This document shows, piece by piece, positions 46,921 to 56,929 of a DNA stretch of 64,000 bases; position 1 is the first letter of the stretch, and each line of letters begins with the position of its first letter. This DNA is from Microscilla marina ATCC 23134. GTDB taxonomy: Bacteria; Bacteroidota; Bacteroidia; Cytophagales; Microscillaceae. Under the pieces are notes generated by a model. It had not been told where the DNA came from. It saw only the letters and a list, made by a program, of their open reading frames with translations, and did no database searches. Both the position numbers and the translations under genes were made by a program. Location: positions 35,760-99,759 of the forward strand of contig NZ_AAWS01000035.1 in assembly GCF_000169175.1 (NCBI RefSeq), given 5' to 3'.

Positions 46921-47400
46921 TTCATGTATAGTTCAACAAATTCCTCTTGTTGATTGTTATTTACTCAAGTTACGCCACGTGTACAAAGTAAATGAGACAG
47001 GTTTTTACCTTGGGGGAGCTCAGCAAAGCCAAGCAATGTGCTCGTAATAAGGGAGCAACCATTAAAATAGGCATACTTTACCGCAGCAGCGTAACATCCA
47101 GAAGTTGTTCCTATTCATTTAAAAACAACTGACAAGGTAAACCTGTTCGATATTTAAAACAAACCTGCCAGAGTAAAATTCACTTTGTTAAAGTAATGGC
47201 TCTCCAGTAACGGGCTTTGCCCAGGTATAGTTATATAAGCAGCAGCAAGTAAGAGTAACTCATTCATAATATGGCTGTTATACCTACTCATTAGGTATAT
47301 TTGATTCTACCTCGGTACTTAAGCCGTCTAAGCCTGGCTATTTCTTTTATAAGTGCTAAAGATTATTTATATTAATATAACCAATCAATAACTCTACTCA
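46921..47400. other. Divergent promoter region
   Basis: Nothing coding was recognised between the minus-strand partner gene and the plus-strand vWA gene. It should hold the promoters for both. The sequence just before 47401 is very AT-rich (TTATTTATATTAATATAA). Confidence 0.4.
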
Positions 47401-48732
47401 ATGGGGCACCTTCAAGGTTTTAAACACATTATAAAATTAATAGCCCTTTGGGTAACCTTTCCTTTAGTGGTGGAGGCACAAACCCCACCTGCCAACGATG
47501 AAGCAATAGACGAAATTTTACAACGTACCCAAAAGTTTCAGATAGAAAAATACCAGTTTCCGATAGCAGACACTGGCTATGTCAAACTTCGTATGGCGTT
47601 TGACAAGTTCGAGGCGATCAACCCCAAAGTATTGGCAAGGTTGCGTAAGCAAAAGATATTTGCCATTGACCTAGTGTACACCCAATTTCCCAAAAAACGG
47701 TCTTTTGATAAACTCAACCGCAAACGACTCGTAAACCTGCAGCAGTATTTGCCTCGCAAAATACAGGATACAGAGATAGCCTGGAGGCACTTTGGTCAAA
47801 ATAGCTGCAATACCTATGCTGAAGCTTACCAGCTTTTTCACGGCTTGGTGGTTTATTTTTATCCACTCAAAGATACCATCAACGCCCCCTTTGTGGTCAT
47901 TGGTGCCGACAATCCTGAGTTGGTGCTTAAGCCTGATACTTTGCCTGCTGTAGCCAAACCCAAGTATGACCTGACCAACCTGCCCTTACTCGATGCACAA
48001 AATATTGACTATAGCCACCCTCGTACGTTTTACCAAATTGCCCAGCAAAAATATCTGCCCGAAGACTCGACCGTGTTTAAGGTGTTTGAGCGTAACCGTT
48101 GGGATAGTATGCTGGTAGTGGTAGACTGGACAGGCAGTATGTACCATCATGGGGCACAGTTGCTGGTATGGATGGAGGTTTTTCACCAACAAAAAAACCG
48201 CTTAAGAAACTTTGTGTTTTTCAACGATGGAGATGGCAAAACACTGGGCGAAAAGATAATGGGGCAAACTGGAGGCTTGCATTATGCCAGTGCTCAAAGC
48301 CTGGATGTGGTGATAGATGCCATGCATAAGGCAGAAAAAAGCGGCAAAGGTGATGATACCCCCGAAAACGACATCGAAGCGCTCATTAAGGGTGTTCGAA
48401 GATTTCCTGATTGCAAGGAGGTGATTCTAATTGCCGATGCCAGCTCGCAAATACGTGACTACCCGCTCCTCAAAGAACTTGTTCGGCTTAAACGCCCAAT
48501 CAGGGTGATTTTATGTGGTAAAGAGATGATGCCCGATTATATATTGTTGGCTTATTATACCAATGGTTCGCTGCATACTATAGACCAAGACGTGACCGAA
48601 ATGCAAACCAAACTGCGCAACGGTGAAGAGGTAGAGGTGGGCAACACCCTGGTAAAAATCAAAAAAAAGAGGTTTCATATGAAGCTCACGTCTCCGAGGT
48701 ACAAAAAAAGAAAACGTCGCAGGAAAAAGTAG
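47401..48732 (+). CDS. Exported vWA-domain protein
   Basis: A 443-residue protein with an N-terminal signal peptide (residues about 8-26, ending VVEAQ), hence periplasmic or surface. The central part (about 236-400) looks like a von Willebrand factor A domain: MLVVVDWTGSM carries a MIDAS-like D-x-T-x-S (Asp242), followed by FVFFNDGDGKTLG and KEVILIADASSQIRDY, matching later strands with their metal-coordinating Thr/Asp regions. The N-terminal half is unassigned. The C-terminus is strongly basic (KKRKRRRKK). Such domains mediate metal-dependent protein binding. No obvious operon partner; it is flanked by long AT-rich gaps. Confidence 0.75.
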   Translation: MGHLQGFKHIIKLIALWVTFPLVVEAQTPPANDEAIDEILQRTQKFQIEKYQFPIADTGYVKLRMAFDKFEAINPKVLARLRKQKIFAIDLVYTQFPKKRSFDKLNRKRLVNLQQYLPRKIQDTEIAWRHFGQNSCNTYAEAYQLFHGLVVYFYPLKDTINAPFVVIGADNPELVLKPDTLPAVAKPKYDLTNLPLLDAQNIDYSHPRTFYQIAQQKYLPEDSTVFKVFERNRWDSMLVVVDWTGSMYHHGAQLLVWMEVFHQQKNRLRNFVFFNDGDGKTLGEKIMGQTGGLHYASAQSLDVVIDAMHKAEKSGKGDDTPENDIEALIKGVRRFPDCKEVILIADASSQIRDYPLLKELVRLKRPIRVILCGKEMMPDYILLAYYTNGSLHTIDQDVTEMQTKLRNGEEVEVGNTLVKIKKKRFHMKLTSPRYKKRKRRRKK

Positions 48733-49078
48733 CTTTATCTTCTTGTAAAATTTACTGCGATTGGGTAAAAAAAGTGTACTTATGCACCCTACATTCTACT
48801 GAATATTACATAAAAAAAACACCTTTTCACTAATTTTAAACAAAAGAACCACTCTGGAGTTTATAGTACTTTATACAGTGTTCGTAGCATTATTTAGTAT
48901 TCAAGGTTTTTTGTCGGCTTATTTCTTGTAAGTAGCAGTTAAAAATTATGAATATTTTTGCATAAAAATAATTCAACGCCGTTATTGTATCAGAAAAATT
49001 ATTACGTTTGACTGTTGGTCATTAAAAAACCAATTGTAAACACATTGTCTAACACACTATATTAAAACCCAGAAAAAT
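48733..49078. promoter_or_regulatory. AT-rich intergenic with possible promoter for DUF2147 gene
   Basis: A TAnnTTTG match (TATTTTTG, 48953-48960) fits the Bacteroidota -7 element. It would give a leader of about 110 nt. I see no convincing -33 TTTG at the right spacing, so this is tentative. No coding potential elsewhere in the gap. Confidence 0.3.
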
Positions 49079-49528
49079 ATGAAATTAAGCGCGACATTTT
49101 TGTTAGCCGCTCTTTTTTTTGTGAGCACCCAGGCATTCTCTCAAGATGTGGTGGGAACATGGAAAACCATTGACGACGAAACAGGTAAAGCCAAATCTCA
49201 TGTAAAAATATACAAAAATAAAAGCGGAGTTGTTTTTGGAAGAGTAGTAAAAATTCTTGACCCTAAAAAACGCGATGCTACTTGTAGCAAGTGTCCCGAA
49301 AAATACAATGGCTTTGGAAAAAAAGGTCAAAAAGTATTGGGAATGTTGATTTTAAAAGGATTGGCAAAAGATGATGACGAATACAATGGAGGCAACATCT
49401 TTGACCCAAATAAAGGCAAGTCTTACCGTTGTTATATTACGCTCAAAGGCAAAGACAAACTTAAGGTAAGAGGTTTTATTGGCACTCGTTATGTAGGCCG
49501 TACCCAGTATTGGTACCGGGTAAAATAA
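49079..49528 (+). CDS. DUF2147 secreted protein
   Basis: A 149-residue exported protein: signal peptide MKLSATFLLAALFFVSTQAF (cleaved before QDVVG), then a single DUF2147 domain with VVGTWKTIDDETGKAKSHVK, FGRVVKIL, the CSKCPEKYNG Cys pair, LGMLILKGLAK and GNIFDPNKGKSYRCY. The family is common in Bacteroidota and Proteobacteria, periplasmic, function unproven. Stand-alone gene with its own terminator 23 bp downstream. Confidence 0.92.
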   Translation: MKLSATFLLAALFFVSTQAFSQDVVGTWKTIDDETGKAKSHVKIYKNKSGVVFGRVVKILDPKKRDATCSKCPEKYNGFGKKGQKVLGMLILKGLAKDDDEYNGGNIFDPNKGKSYRCYITLKGKDKLKVRGFIGTRYVGRTQYWYRVK

Positions 49529-49551
49529 TTACTTTTTATTGAAAAATTCAC

Positions 49552-49586
49552 AAGCCGATTGGTGTTATACTAATCGGCTTTTTTTA
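49552..49586 (+). terminator. Strong terminator after DUF2147 gene
   Basis: AAGCCGATT (49552-49560) and AATCGGCTT (49572-49580) form a perfect 9-bp stem followed by T residues. Its T tail overlaps the last codon of the convergent minus-strand gene. Confidence 0.9.
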
Positions 49587-50090
49587 TGCTTCTTGCGCAA
49601 AAAAATGTTGAATTTTATCTAAGATTTCGTCTTTATTGCCCTCTTTATCGAGACAATCAAACAACTCGTGGAATAGTGAACAATTGATGGCTCGACCGTT
49701 TCTTATTTTTAATAAATGAGGAAACTGGGTGAAATGATCAAAATTGTGAAAGGTTTTGAGCATATGTTGACCGTTGTAGGCTGGTTGGCTGTCAATGCGC
49801 CTGCCTTGTAGGTAGAGCACTTCTACTTGGGGGGGCAAGGTGGGCAAAATTTCATGTTCGATAAATTTCTGTCCTTTTTCGCGGTTGTTATAACAAAAAA
49901 AGTCTTTACCTTCCAGACTTCTTATATAACGTTGGTAAGCATTACTGGCGCGTTGGTTGCGAATGAGGCGCAAAGTACCCCCAATAATAATGAAGGTAAA
50001 CACAAAAGGGAATAAAATAATGCCTCCAGTCAGTAGTATTAATACAATGGCAACCATTACCTTCACTTTTTTCCACCTACTCATCAACAT
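49584..50090 (-). CDS. Small membrane protein, unknown
   Basis: A 168-residue protein with a hydrophobic hairpin near the N-terminus (about residues 10-42: VMVAIVLILLTGGIILFPFV and following), then a soluble domain facing the cytoplasm or periplasm with FCYNNREKGQKFIEHEI and ILDKIQHFFAQ. No family was recognised. It converges on the DUF2147 gene and overlaps the terminator's T tail. Function unknown. Confidence 0.6.
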   Translation of the reverse strand: MLMSRWKKVKVMVAIVLILLTGGIILFPFVFTFIIIGGTLRLIRNQRASNAYQRYIRSLEGKDFFCYNNREKGQKFIEHEILPTLPPQVEVLYLQGRRIDSQPAYNGQHMLKTFHNFDHFTQFPHLLKIRNGRAINCSLFHELFDCLDKEGNKDEILDKIQHFFAQEA

Positions 50091-50366
50091 TTGCTTACTG
50101 TTTTGTTTCAGAAGGCAAGTTTAGCAAAGTCCGTTGTTAGATCAAACGATATGGGCTAGTTTGATGACGATTTCTAGGCATAACCTCGATATAATTGTAC
50201 TTTTCTTTTGTTGGGCATAATGTTGTGTCTTTCATAAGCATAGGCTGTGCTTCGTAGCTACTGGCAGCAGTGTTTTTTGGGGTTGCCCTTTTTTAAAGGT
50301 GAATTGGAGAGTTGGCTTTATGACCTGAACACCCTATCTTCACCCAAAATTTTAAAGCTAACAACA

Positions 50367-51883
50367 ATGAAAAAGCTATTATGTATCTTATGGGGGGTGA
50401 TGGCGTGCCTGCCCACACTTGCCCAAAATGAGGGCATTAATTATCTGAAAAACATCGAGTATTACAAGGCTGAAGATTTGGGAGGAAACGTCAACTCAAA
50501 AAGCGATGAGTCTTATCCGGTGATTTCGCCCGATGGTAAGATTTTGTACTTTACCCGTGAAGGGCACCCAGGAAACATAGAATACAAATACGACAAGCGC
50601 GATCAGGACATTTGGTACGCTACTATGGCAGCAGGCGGAATTTGGTCGTTGGCAAAAAACCTAGGCAAGCCCGTGAACGAAGGCTACCGAAGCTTGGTCA
50701 ATGCACCTAACAATAATACCCTCATTGTTTGGGGGGCACCCAAAGGGTATACCGGAGTAAAGGTGTCAAAACGCACTTCAGATGGCTGGACAACTCCCGA
50801 AAATTTTTATCGACACAAGACAAGAAAAAATGCCAAAGGAGAAAATATTTTGTAGGCAACGACCTTCAGACAATGCTGATTTCGCGCAAGGGAGATATTT
50901 TTGTCTTGTTTAAAGCACTCGATGGTTCCTGGAGTGAACCTAAGTCTTTGGGAGCCACCATCAATACCAAAGCTATTGAGTCTATAGCTTTTTTGGCACC
51001 CGACAATGTCACCCTTTATTTTGCGTCTGTGGGCCATCCGGGTTTTGGAGGCAGTGATTTGTACTTGAGTCGTCGACTTGACGATAGCTGGCAGAAATGG
51101 TCTACCCCGCTAAACCTGGGACCCTCCATCAACACTCAAGAGAGCGAAAGTGGTTTGTATTTGCCCGCTTCGGGCGAATATGCTTATTTTCACCGCGAAA
51201 GCCGTCGTCGAAACCGAGAAATTTTTAGGGTAAAACTGCACGAAAAGTTGCGACCAACCCCTGTAGTATTGATCACCGGAAGAGTGCTTGATGCCAAAAC
51301 AAAAAAGCCTATAGGCACCGCTATTTCTTACCGCCACCTTGCCAAAAATATCGAGGTAGGGGTGTCATCGTCTGACCCAAAAAACGGCAACTATGAAGTA
51401 ACACTACCCGCCAGGCATAAGTATGGATATTTTGCTACCAAAAAAGGGTATTACCCCATTAGTGAAAACATAGACCTTACTGGACTTAAAAACTACAAAG
51501 AAATAAAGGTAGATTTGTTTGTGACACCTATAGAAAAGGGGGTGAAGATTTTGTTGAATAATTTATTTTTTGGGGTATCGAGTTCCAAAATAGAAAGCAC
51601 TTCGTTCGACGAGCTTGACCGCCTGGTACGTACTTTAAACGAATACCCAAAAATGGTGGTTCAGCTCAATGGGCATACCGACAACCAGGGAGGGGCTACC
51701 CGCAACCAGCTTTTGTCGCAGCATCGGGCACGTAGTGTACGCAACTACCTGGCAAACAAGGGCATTGCCCGCCACCGAGTCAAAGTAAAAGGATTTGGTG
51801 CAAGCCAACCTATTGCCGATAACAACACCCTAAAGGGGAGGATAAGAAACCGTAGGGTAGAGTTTGAAGTGTTGGAGTTTTAG
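50367..51883 (+). pseudogene. PD40-OmpA envelope protein with frameshift
   Basis: Two overlapping frames are parts of one 505-residue protein. The first starts at ATG 50367 with a signal peptide (MKKLLCILWGVMACLPTLAQ) and PD40/WD40-like blades (SYPVISPDGKILYFTREGHP), and ends in a TAG at 50853. The second frame continues the same propeller (FVGNDLQTMLISRKGD, LAPDNVTLYFASVGHPGFGG), then a carboxypeptidase-regulatory-like domain (about 51,270-51,530) and an OmpA C-terminal peptidoglycan-binding domain (LNGHTDNQGGATRNQLLSQH, RRVEFEVLEF). Adding one T to the run of four at 50848-50851 gives GENIFVGND and rejoins the frames. This is either a real mutation or a sequencing error. Domain order is typical for Bacteroidota gliding/T9SS-associated OmpA proteins. 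Confidence 0.85.
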
Positions 51884-52161
51884 ATAACCATTGATCAGTG
51901 GTCAATGAGTACAAAGGGAGTGTTCAAAAAATGGCGCTTGCCAGTCATTTGGTTTTGTGACAAACTACAGGCGAATGAACACTCCTAAAAAAAACAAGTA
52001 ATTACTCAAATTACGCAGATTTACTTTGTCGTTTTAATTTCTACTGTGATACGGTTATATTGCTACATTAGTGATGCAACGCATCGCGTAACTATCAAAC
52101 AATAAAGCCATAGAACAATATAAATAAGCAGACTTAGAACTTACTGCGTAACATCAGGTAA

Positions 52162-53181
52162 CTATTCTACCGATGCCAGCAATACTTCAAATACTTTTTT
52201 ATAAACAACAAGACGGGCACGGCTAATGTCTATCCTCAGCACAATCATTCGGGCTTTTTCTGTTTGGTTGCCAAAGTAGCCAAAAGCCTGGTATATGTTT
52301 TTGTTTTTACTTATCAAGTTGCGTTCTTGCCCCCGCTGACCAGTATAACCAAAATACATGTTGTTATAAGTGAGCAGGTTATTAAAACTCGATTCCATAT
52401 TATAGCCATTTCGGTAAATATAAGGTTGCCCTTTGATGCCTTCGTGCCAATCTCTTATTTCGTATATACCGTTTTTGTAGTCGAGCACATAGTCTAATAT
52501 GCTCACGTGTTGAGGGGCAAAAACAAATTCCTGGCGTTGTTTCCAATAATACTGCACCAGCATATCGCCTCGTTTGGCAAGGTCTACATCTATAGGAATA
52601 AAACCCAAATCATTGGTTTTGCTTACTAAGCGCTCTACATTGATATATTGAGGGATTTTTTGCGAAAGGTTGGCTTTTACTTTCTTGCCTGGTGTTTTTG
52701 CCTGTAGCTTTTGTTTTTCTATTTCCAGGGTTTTTTTCAGCAGGTGTACTTTGCCATAAGCCAGCTCACGCAAATTGCCTACCCCAGTGCCTGCCATTAC
52801 CTGGCACCATCCGTTTACACAAGTGTTGCTTTCGTCATTTTTGCCATTGTAGCCGTAGTTATGGTAAATGTTTTTTCCTTCCATTTTTCGGGCAACCAAC
52901 CACACTCTGTACTGGTAATACTTATCGCGCAAAGCATGGAGTTGTTTGATCAGGGTATCTTTTTCAAGTTTTTCTTTGGCAAAAAAAGTGTTTTTATAAG
53001 CCACCAGTCTTTGTTTGAGGGTAGTAATACTTGTGTTGAGTTTTTTCGATACAGTTTGAATAATTTGTTTTGCAATGGGGTAATTGATAGAGTAAGCAGG
53101 ATCATTATTGGCGTAAGTTTTCTGTAAAGCCGCACTGCCAAATATCAGAGAAAACACCCCTAAAATGAAAAACCTTTTCAT
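52162..53181 (-). CDS. Exported protein, possible NlpC/P60-like hydrolase
   Basis: A 339-residue protein with a signal peptide (MKRFFILGVFSLIFGSAAL). After a helical region (about 35-110) comes SNTCVNGWCQVMAGTGVG, then GDMLVQYYWK and APQHVSILDYV, then IRDWHEG. A Cys near a small-residue helix, followed later by an R-GD strand and a His before a strand, is the order seen in NlpC/P60 and CHAP peptidoglycan amidases, so a papain-like cell wall enzyme is possible. Spacing between Cys and His (over 100 residues) is long for that family. Otherwise unassigned. It is alone on its strand side, with the lipoprotein gene upstream. Confidence 0.5.
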   Translation of the reverse strand: MKRFFILGVFSLIFGSAALQKTYANNDPAYSINYPIAKQIIQTVSKKLNTSITTLKQRLVAYKNTFFAKEKLEKDTLIKQLHALRDKYYQYRVWLVARKMEGKNIYHNYGYNGKNDESNTCVNGWCQVMAGTGVGNLRELAYGKVHLLKKTLEIEKQKLQAKTPGKKVKANLSQKIPQYINVERLVSKTNDLGFIPIDVDLAKRGDMLVQYYWKQRQEFVFAPQHVSILDYVLDYKNGIYEIRDWHEGIKGQPYIYRNGYNMESSFNNLLTYNNMYFGYTGQRGQERNLISKNKNIYQAFGYFGNQTEKARMIVLRIDISRARLVVYKKVFEVLLASVE

Positions 53182-53307
53182 AATTTATTATGCCTGTTAT
53201 TTTAATAATAGATGGATTAAAAACATTTACTCCCGCTAAAGTTGTGCCATCCTATATACGTTTTATATGACAAGACAAGGTGGCACCAACGAATTGTTGT
53301 TTACCAG

Positions 53308-53991
53308 TTATTTTTCGGGGAGAGTGATAAACGAGCCATTCTGTCCATACAAGGTGTCTTTTTGTGTAATAATGTATGTACGTACATTATATTCGGTTTC
53401 CCTGTTTAAGTAACCCATATTACTTATAAAATCAAGGCTGTCAGATTTGGCTCCCAACTTTGTAACGCTGTCAGCAATGGTGGGGTTTTCGTTGATTGAC
53501 CAACAGTGCCCGTGCTCTATAACGGTATTTGTAGGTACAAGATCTAGTTTACCTATTGCTTGAGCACTGGTGTCTTTTACAATCACTATAAAAGTAGTGA
53601 CTCTGGGGACGGTAAACTTATAGTTTTCTCCATAAATAAAGCCGTTTTCGTTGTCATAAGTATACCCCCTCACAAAATAAGTAGTGCCAGGTTGGAGCGG
53701 GGCAAGGCTACTGGTATAATTGCTCGCTTTGCGTTTTTCGCCCAGTTCGGTAAACTGTTTACCTTCTCCTACTACAGGGTTGATGATGGTGTCCCAGCAA
53801 TGCCCGTGTTGCTTTACCCTACTACTATTGCGGTTGCTTACATCGCGTAACGTACCTGTAATGGTGGCCTTGGTATAGTCCAGGCTATCGGTGGTTCCGG
53901 TAGCCACAAAGCTTTTTCGTTCCAGTTGCACCAGGTCACAGGCAGAAAGTGCCATCAGGCAAAAAAACATATAAAGTCCAGTTTTTGTCAT
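53308..53991 (-). CDS. Lipoprotein with fibronectin-like modules
   Basis: A 227-residue lipoprotein. ATG at 53991 gives the signal peptide MTKTGLYMFFCLMALSAC, with the lipobox ALSAC. Two fibronectin-like modules follow; the first has KQHGHCWDTIINPVV, PLQPGTTYFVRGYTYDNENG and GFIYGENYKFTV, the second IEHGHCWSINENPTIAD and TEYNVRTYI. The same type of module begins the kelch lipoprotein at 23661, so both belong to one surface-lipoprotein style. Function unknown; likely outer leaflet or periplasm. Confidence 0.8.
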   Translation of the reverse strand: MTKTGLYMFFCLMALSACDLVQLERKSFVATGTTDSLDYTKATITGTLRDVSNRNSSRVKQHGHCWDTIINPVVGEGKQFTELGEKRKASNYTSSLAPLQPGTTYFVRGYTYDNENGFIYGENYKFTVPRVTTFIVIVKDTSAQAIGKLDLVPTNTVIEHGHCWSINENPTIADSVTKLGAKSDSLDFISNMGYLNRETEYNVRTYIITQKDTLYGQNGSFITLPEK

Positions 53992-54181
53992 TGTAAGTGC
54001 CAAATCAAAATTAAAAGTGTAGTTGGTTTCTTATTAAAGCAAGCATCCCGATCCCGACAAATTGCAGATGGCTATTATGCTCCGGCAAGGGAATCGCCCC
54101 TCCTACATTTGTAACCGAAAACATGCCAAGATTTTAGCTAATTCGTAATTACTTATCCTGGCGTCACCATCAAACCATTGT

Positions 54182-54994
54182 TTAAAACTTCCACAAAAAA
54201 CCTATGGAAGAAGAGTTAAGTACGGGGTTATACCCTAGGCTGATCACCTTTTGTTGCCTTCTTTGCAGGTTTCGTCTGATAATTCTTTTCTTTCGTCTTT
54301 TGTTATGTCCTCCTCTTATGGCCACTTTTACTATGTCGTAAGCCCACAAACCCGCCGCCAACACCGCTGCTGTAGTAGCAAGCAGGTTTTGCCGATTGGC
54401 TCGCTTATACAAATCCTGGGTTTCGCTTAAGGTGGTTGCTTCCAGGTATTTTTGGTAGTTGTTGTTCGACAACTGCTTTAAATACAAACTACCTGCAATA
54501 AGCCCATAAGTACCTGCTGCAGTAAGTATCCAGCGCCATTTCCATTTTTTACGGGGTTTCTTTACATACACATTGCCCCAACCCGGCAACAACGCTGAAC
54601 GCAAGGCATTGATTGGACCACCCAAAAAAGGTTCATACGAAGCGTCTACCTTAAACTCTACGTTTTGCCCGTCAAACCCATTGCCTTCGGCCAGGTAATA
54701 CCAATATATTTTTTGGTCTTTTCCGGCAATCAACTCATTGCCTACATCACCTTTTACTTGGGTAAGAGGCCCTATAAAAGTAGCACCACCATCTTGAGTA
54801 TACGTCAGCTGAATGTTATAAGTAGCCAGATAGTCACCCAGTTTGGCGTTGGTTTCTACTATGCTATAGCCAATCATAATACGGTTGCTGTCTTTTTGCA
54901 ATACCGGATTGAGCTGTTGGAAATCTATCTGGGCGTTGGCTATGCCAGCAAAAAGCCCCACAATCATTACTGACCTTATTAGAAGTTTTATCAT
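54182..54994 (-). CDS. DUF5683-like membrane protein
   Basis: A 270-residue protein with a signal peptide (MIKLLIRSVMIVGLFAGIANAQ). The N-terminal half is a β-rich domain with TYTQDGGATF. The second half begins NALRSALLPGWGNVYVKK, the hallmark of DUF5683 (RSALLPGWGQ-x-Y), followed by a membrane helix (WILTAAGTYGLIAGSLYL) and another hydrophobic helix (NLLATTAAVLAAGLWAYDI), and a basic loop. The family is common in Bacteroidota envelopes; its role is unknown. It lies 77 bp upstream-side of the OmpA-family gene stop, on the same strand, so co-transcription is possible. Confidence 0.75.
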   Translation of the reverse strand: MIKLLIRSVMIVGLFAGIANAQIDFQQLNPVLQKDSNRIMIGYSIVETNAKLGDYLATYNIQLTYTQDGGATFIGPLTQVKGDVGNELIAGKDQKIYWYYLAEGNGFDGQNVEFKVDASYEPFLGGPINALRSALLPGWGNVYVKKPRKKWKWRWILTAAGTYGLIAGSLYLKQLSNNNYQKYLEATTLSETQDLYKRANRQNLLATTAAVLAAGLWAYDIVKVAIRGGHNKRRKKRIIRRNLQRRQQKVISLGYNPVLNSSSIGFLWKF

Positions 54995-55071
54995 AAAATA
55001 CCCCTTAGCAAATGGTTTAATATTGTTTGTTTTAAGTCACGACTTTTCGTGATACTACTGTATTTGTGGGT

Positions 55072-56433
55072 CTATTGTGTCGAGCGAATTACCCGCAACT
55101 CTACCCGTCGGTTTTTAGCCTTGTTCTTTTTGCTGGTATTGGGCACCAGAGGGCGGTCTTCGCCAAACCCCTTGGTGACCAATCTGTTTTGGTCAATTTT
55201 CTTTTCTTTGAGATAGTCTGCCACACTTTTGGCGCGTCGGTTCGACAGTTTCAGGTTTTTTGCCTTACTTCCTACATTATCGGTGTGGGCTTCTATGCTC
55301 AACTTTACCTTTGGATTAGTCTGCAGCATTTTTACTACCCGGTTGAGCTCTATAAAAGAAGAGTCTTTGAGTGCTGCCGAGTTAAAGTCAAAATAAATAT
55401 CGTTCAGGGCAATTTTAGCCCCGGTTTTTAACTTGGTCAATTTTACCATTACATTTTTTGAAGCACCCTTCGGCTGAACTTTTATTGTTTGGGTATGGAA
55501 AAAGTAGTTTTTCGAGGCGTTCACTTCCATATCGTATTCATCGCCTTCACGTAGTTTCACCTGAATAGCCCTGCCCGAACCCGTTGTTGGATGGATAATA
55601 ATTTGTTCATTGCGGTTTTTGTTGGTAAAAATAGCCCCTGCTTTTATATTTTCATCTGTTTCTAAATCTTGCACATTCAACGACACCGTCTTTCCCCCCT
55701 TTACTGCCAGCAAGCTAGCATCTTTTAGGCTTGCCTTATCTTTAAATTGGCGTACTGTATATATATTATAACCTTGCACTTTTTGGGCGGTTATCAATAA
55801 ATTGGTTCCTTTACTTTTGTTGATTTTTCCTTTATAAATCGCCAGGTTATTGCCATCTTTTATCTCTACATCGTAATCGTCTTTCTCGCGGATACCTACC
55901 TTGTATACACCATCTTTGTTTCGGTCTTTGTTGTTCAGCGTAATTTGCTCATTTCGGTTTTTGTTGTTCAGTACTACATTTACTGGCACATCGTTTCCTG
56001 TTTCTACATCGCTTACTTTTAGCCCAAAAGCCACTCTTTGGGGGCGCATCAATACCTGCTGGTTGTCTTTATAGTTAACCTTTTTGCCTGTAAGGTCATA
56101 AACAAGGGTAGTATCGGCATAGTCGGCAAGGCTAAGCTTAATTTGGTACTTTTTATAAATAGGCAGGTTTAGGCTGAGCTGGTCTTTTGTAAAACTACCC
56201 GGAAATTCACTCAATACTTGCTTGGTAGAGTCGTTGAGCACCTGTACCCGGGGGCGTAAAGACTTTTGGGGGTTTTCAGCGTCTTTTGCTGTCAGTGTGA
56301 GCGTAACAGTGGCTACATCGAAGTTGGCTTTTTTGGTTTTGGGCGTGTTTATCTTGATTTGGGCATGGCTCTCAAATCCTATAAAAAGAATGAGTAATAA
56401 AACAGTAAAATATCCAGGTAGAGGTCTTTTCAT
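55072..56433 (-). CDS. OmpA-family outer-membrane protein
   Basis: A 453-residue protein. ATG 56433 gives the signal peptide MKRPLPGYFTVLLLILFIGF (cleaved after SHAQ); the longer frame upstream is not protein-like. The middle contains several β-sandwich repeats with VVLNNKNRNEQITL, AIFTNKNRNEQIIIH and similar DYDVEI/EYDMEV ends, an internal duplication. The last 110 residues are an OmpA C-terminal domain: IYFDFNSAALKDSSFIEL, IEAHTDNVGSKAKNLKLSNR, NRRVELRVI, which binds peptidoglycan. It probably links outer membrane and wall. The following DUF5683 gene is on the same strand. Confidence 0.88.
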   Translation of the reverse strand: MKRPLPGYFTVLLLILFIGFESHAQIKINTPKTKKANFDVATVTLTLTAKDAENPQKSLRPRVQVLNDSTKQVLSEFPGSFTKDQLSLNLPIYKKYQIKLSLADYADTTLVYDLTGKKVNYKDNQQVLMRPQRVAFGLKVSDVETGNDVPVNVVLNNKNRNEQITLNNKDRNKDGVYKVGIREKDDYDVEIKDGNNLAIYKGKINKSKGTNLLITAQKVQGYNIYTVRQFKDKASLKDASLLAVKGGKTVSLNVQDLETDENIKAGAIFTNKNRNEQIIIHPTTGSGRAIQVKLREGDEYDMEVNASKNYFFHTQTIKVQPKGASKNVMVKLTKLKTGAKIALNDIYFDFNSAALKDSSFIELNRVVKMLQTNPKVKLSIEAHTDNVGSKAKNLKLSNRRAKSVADYLKEKKIDQNRLVTKGFGEDRPLVPNTSKKNKAKNRRVELRVIRSTQ

Positions 56434-56758
56434 TGCTTGTTGTTTTAGCACTTGGGCAAAGTTTATAGAAAAAATAAAGCTCTTAGTCACGCTAAAAAAC
56501 GTATAAGTTGATGTATAAAATAATAACTGGGAGATAAAGTAATGAAATTTCAGGCAAAATGCCGTTTTTTGGAGTGGCAAATCTACCTCACCTTATTGAT
56601 TAAATTGCCTAAATTCTTTGAATACTAGGTATAAAAATGTAACTTGCATTACATAATACTCGTTATGCATATTACGAGAATCAAGGTAAAACTTGCACAA
56701 AACGTTAAATTTTCGTTTATTTATTATATCATTCGCAGAAACAAAATCTATATAAGAC
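56434..56758. other. Divergent promoter region
   Basis: The gap between the minus-strand OmpA-family gene and the plus-strand small membrane protein gene shows no coding sequence of its own. It presumably holds both promoters; no element could be fixed. Confidence 0.4.
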
Positions 56759-56929
56759 ATGAATAAAACAACAAAACTTGTTTTTTTTGTAGTACTAATT
56801 GTAGTCGGTTTGGTTGCGTTTAAGTTCCTTGCTGGAATGCTACGCAATATTCTGTTTATAGCAGTTGCCGCCGTTTTAGCAATTGGTGCGTACCGTTTCG
56901 TATTTGGCTCAAAAGCAGGAAAAAAATAA
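56759..56929 (+). CDS. 56-residue membrane protein
   Basis: A short gene with an ATG at 56759 and TAA at 56927. The product (MNKTTKLVFFVVLIVVGLVA at the start) has two hydrophobic stretches (residues about 7-24 and 31-46) and a basic C-terminus (SKAGKK), so it is a small integral membrane protein with two helices. It is divergent from the OmpA-family gene across a 325-bp gap. No family recognised; the balanced hydrophobic/charged pattern and clean ends make it a likely true gene. Confidence 0.6.
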   Translation: MNKTTKLVFFVVLIVVGLVAFKFLAGMLRNILFIAVAAVLAIGAYRFVFGSKAGKK

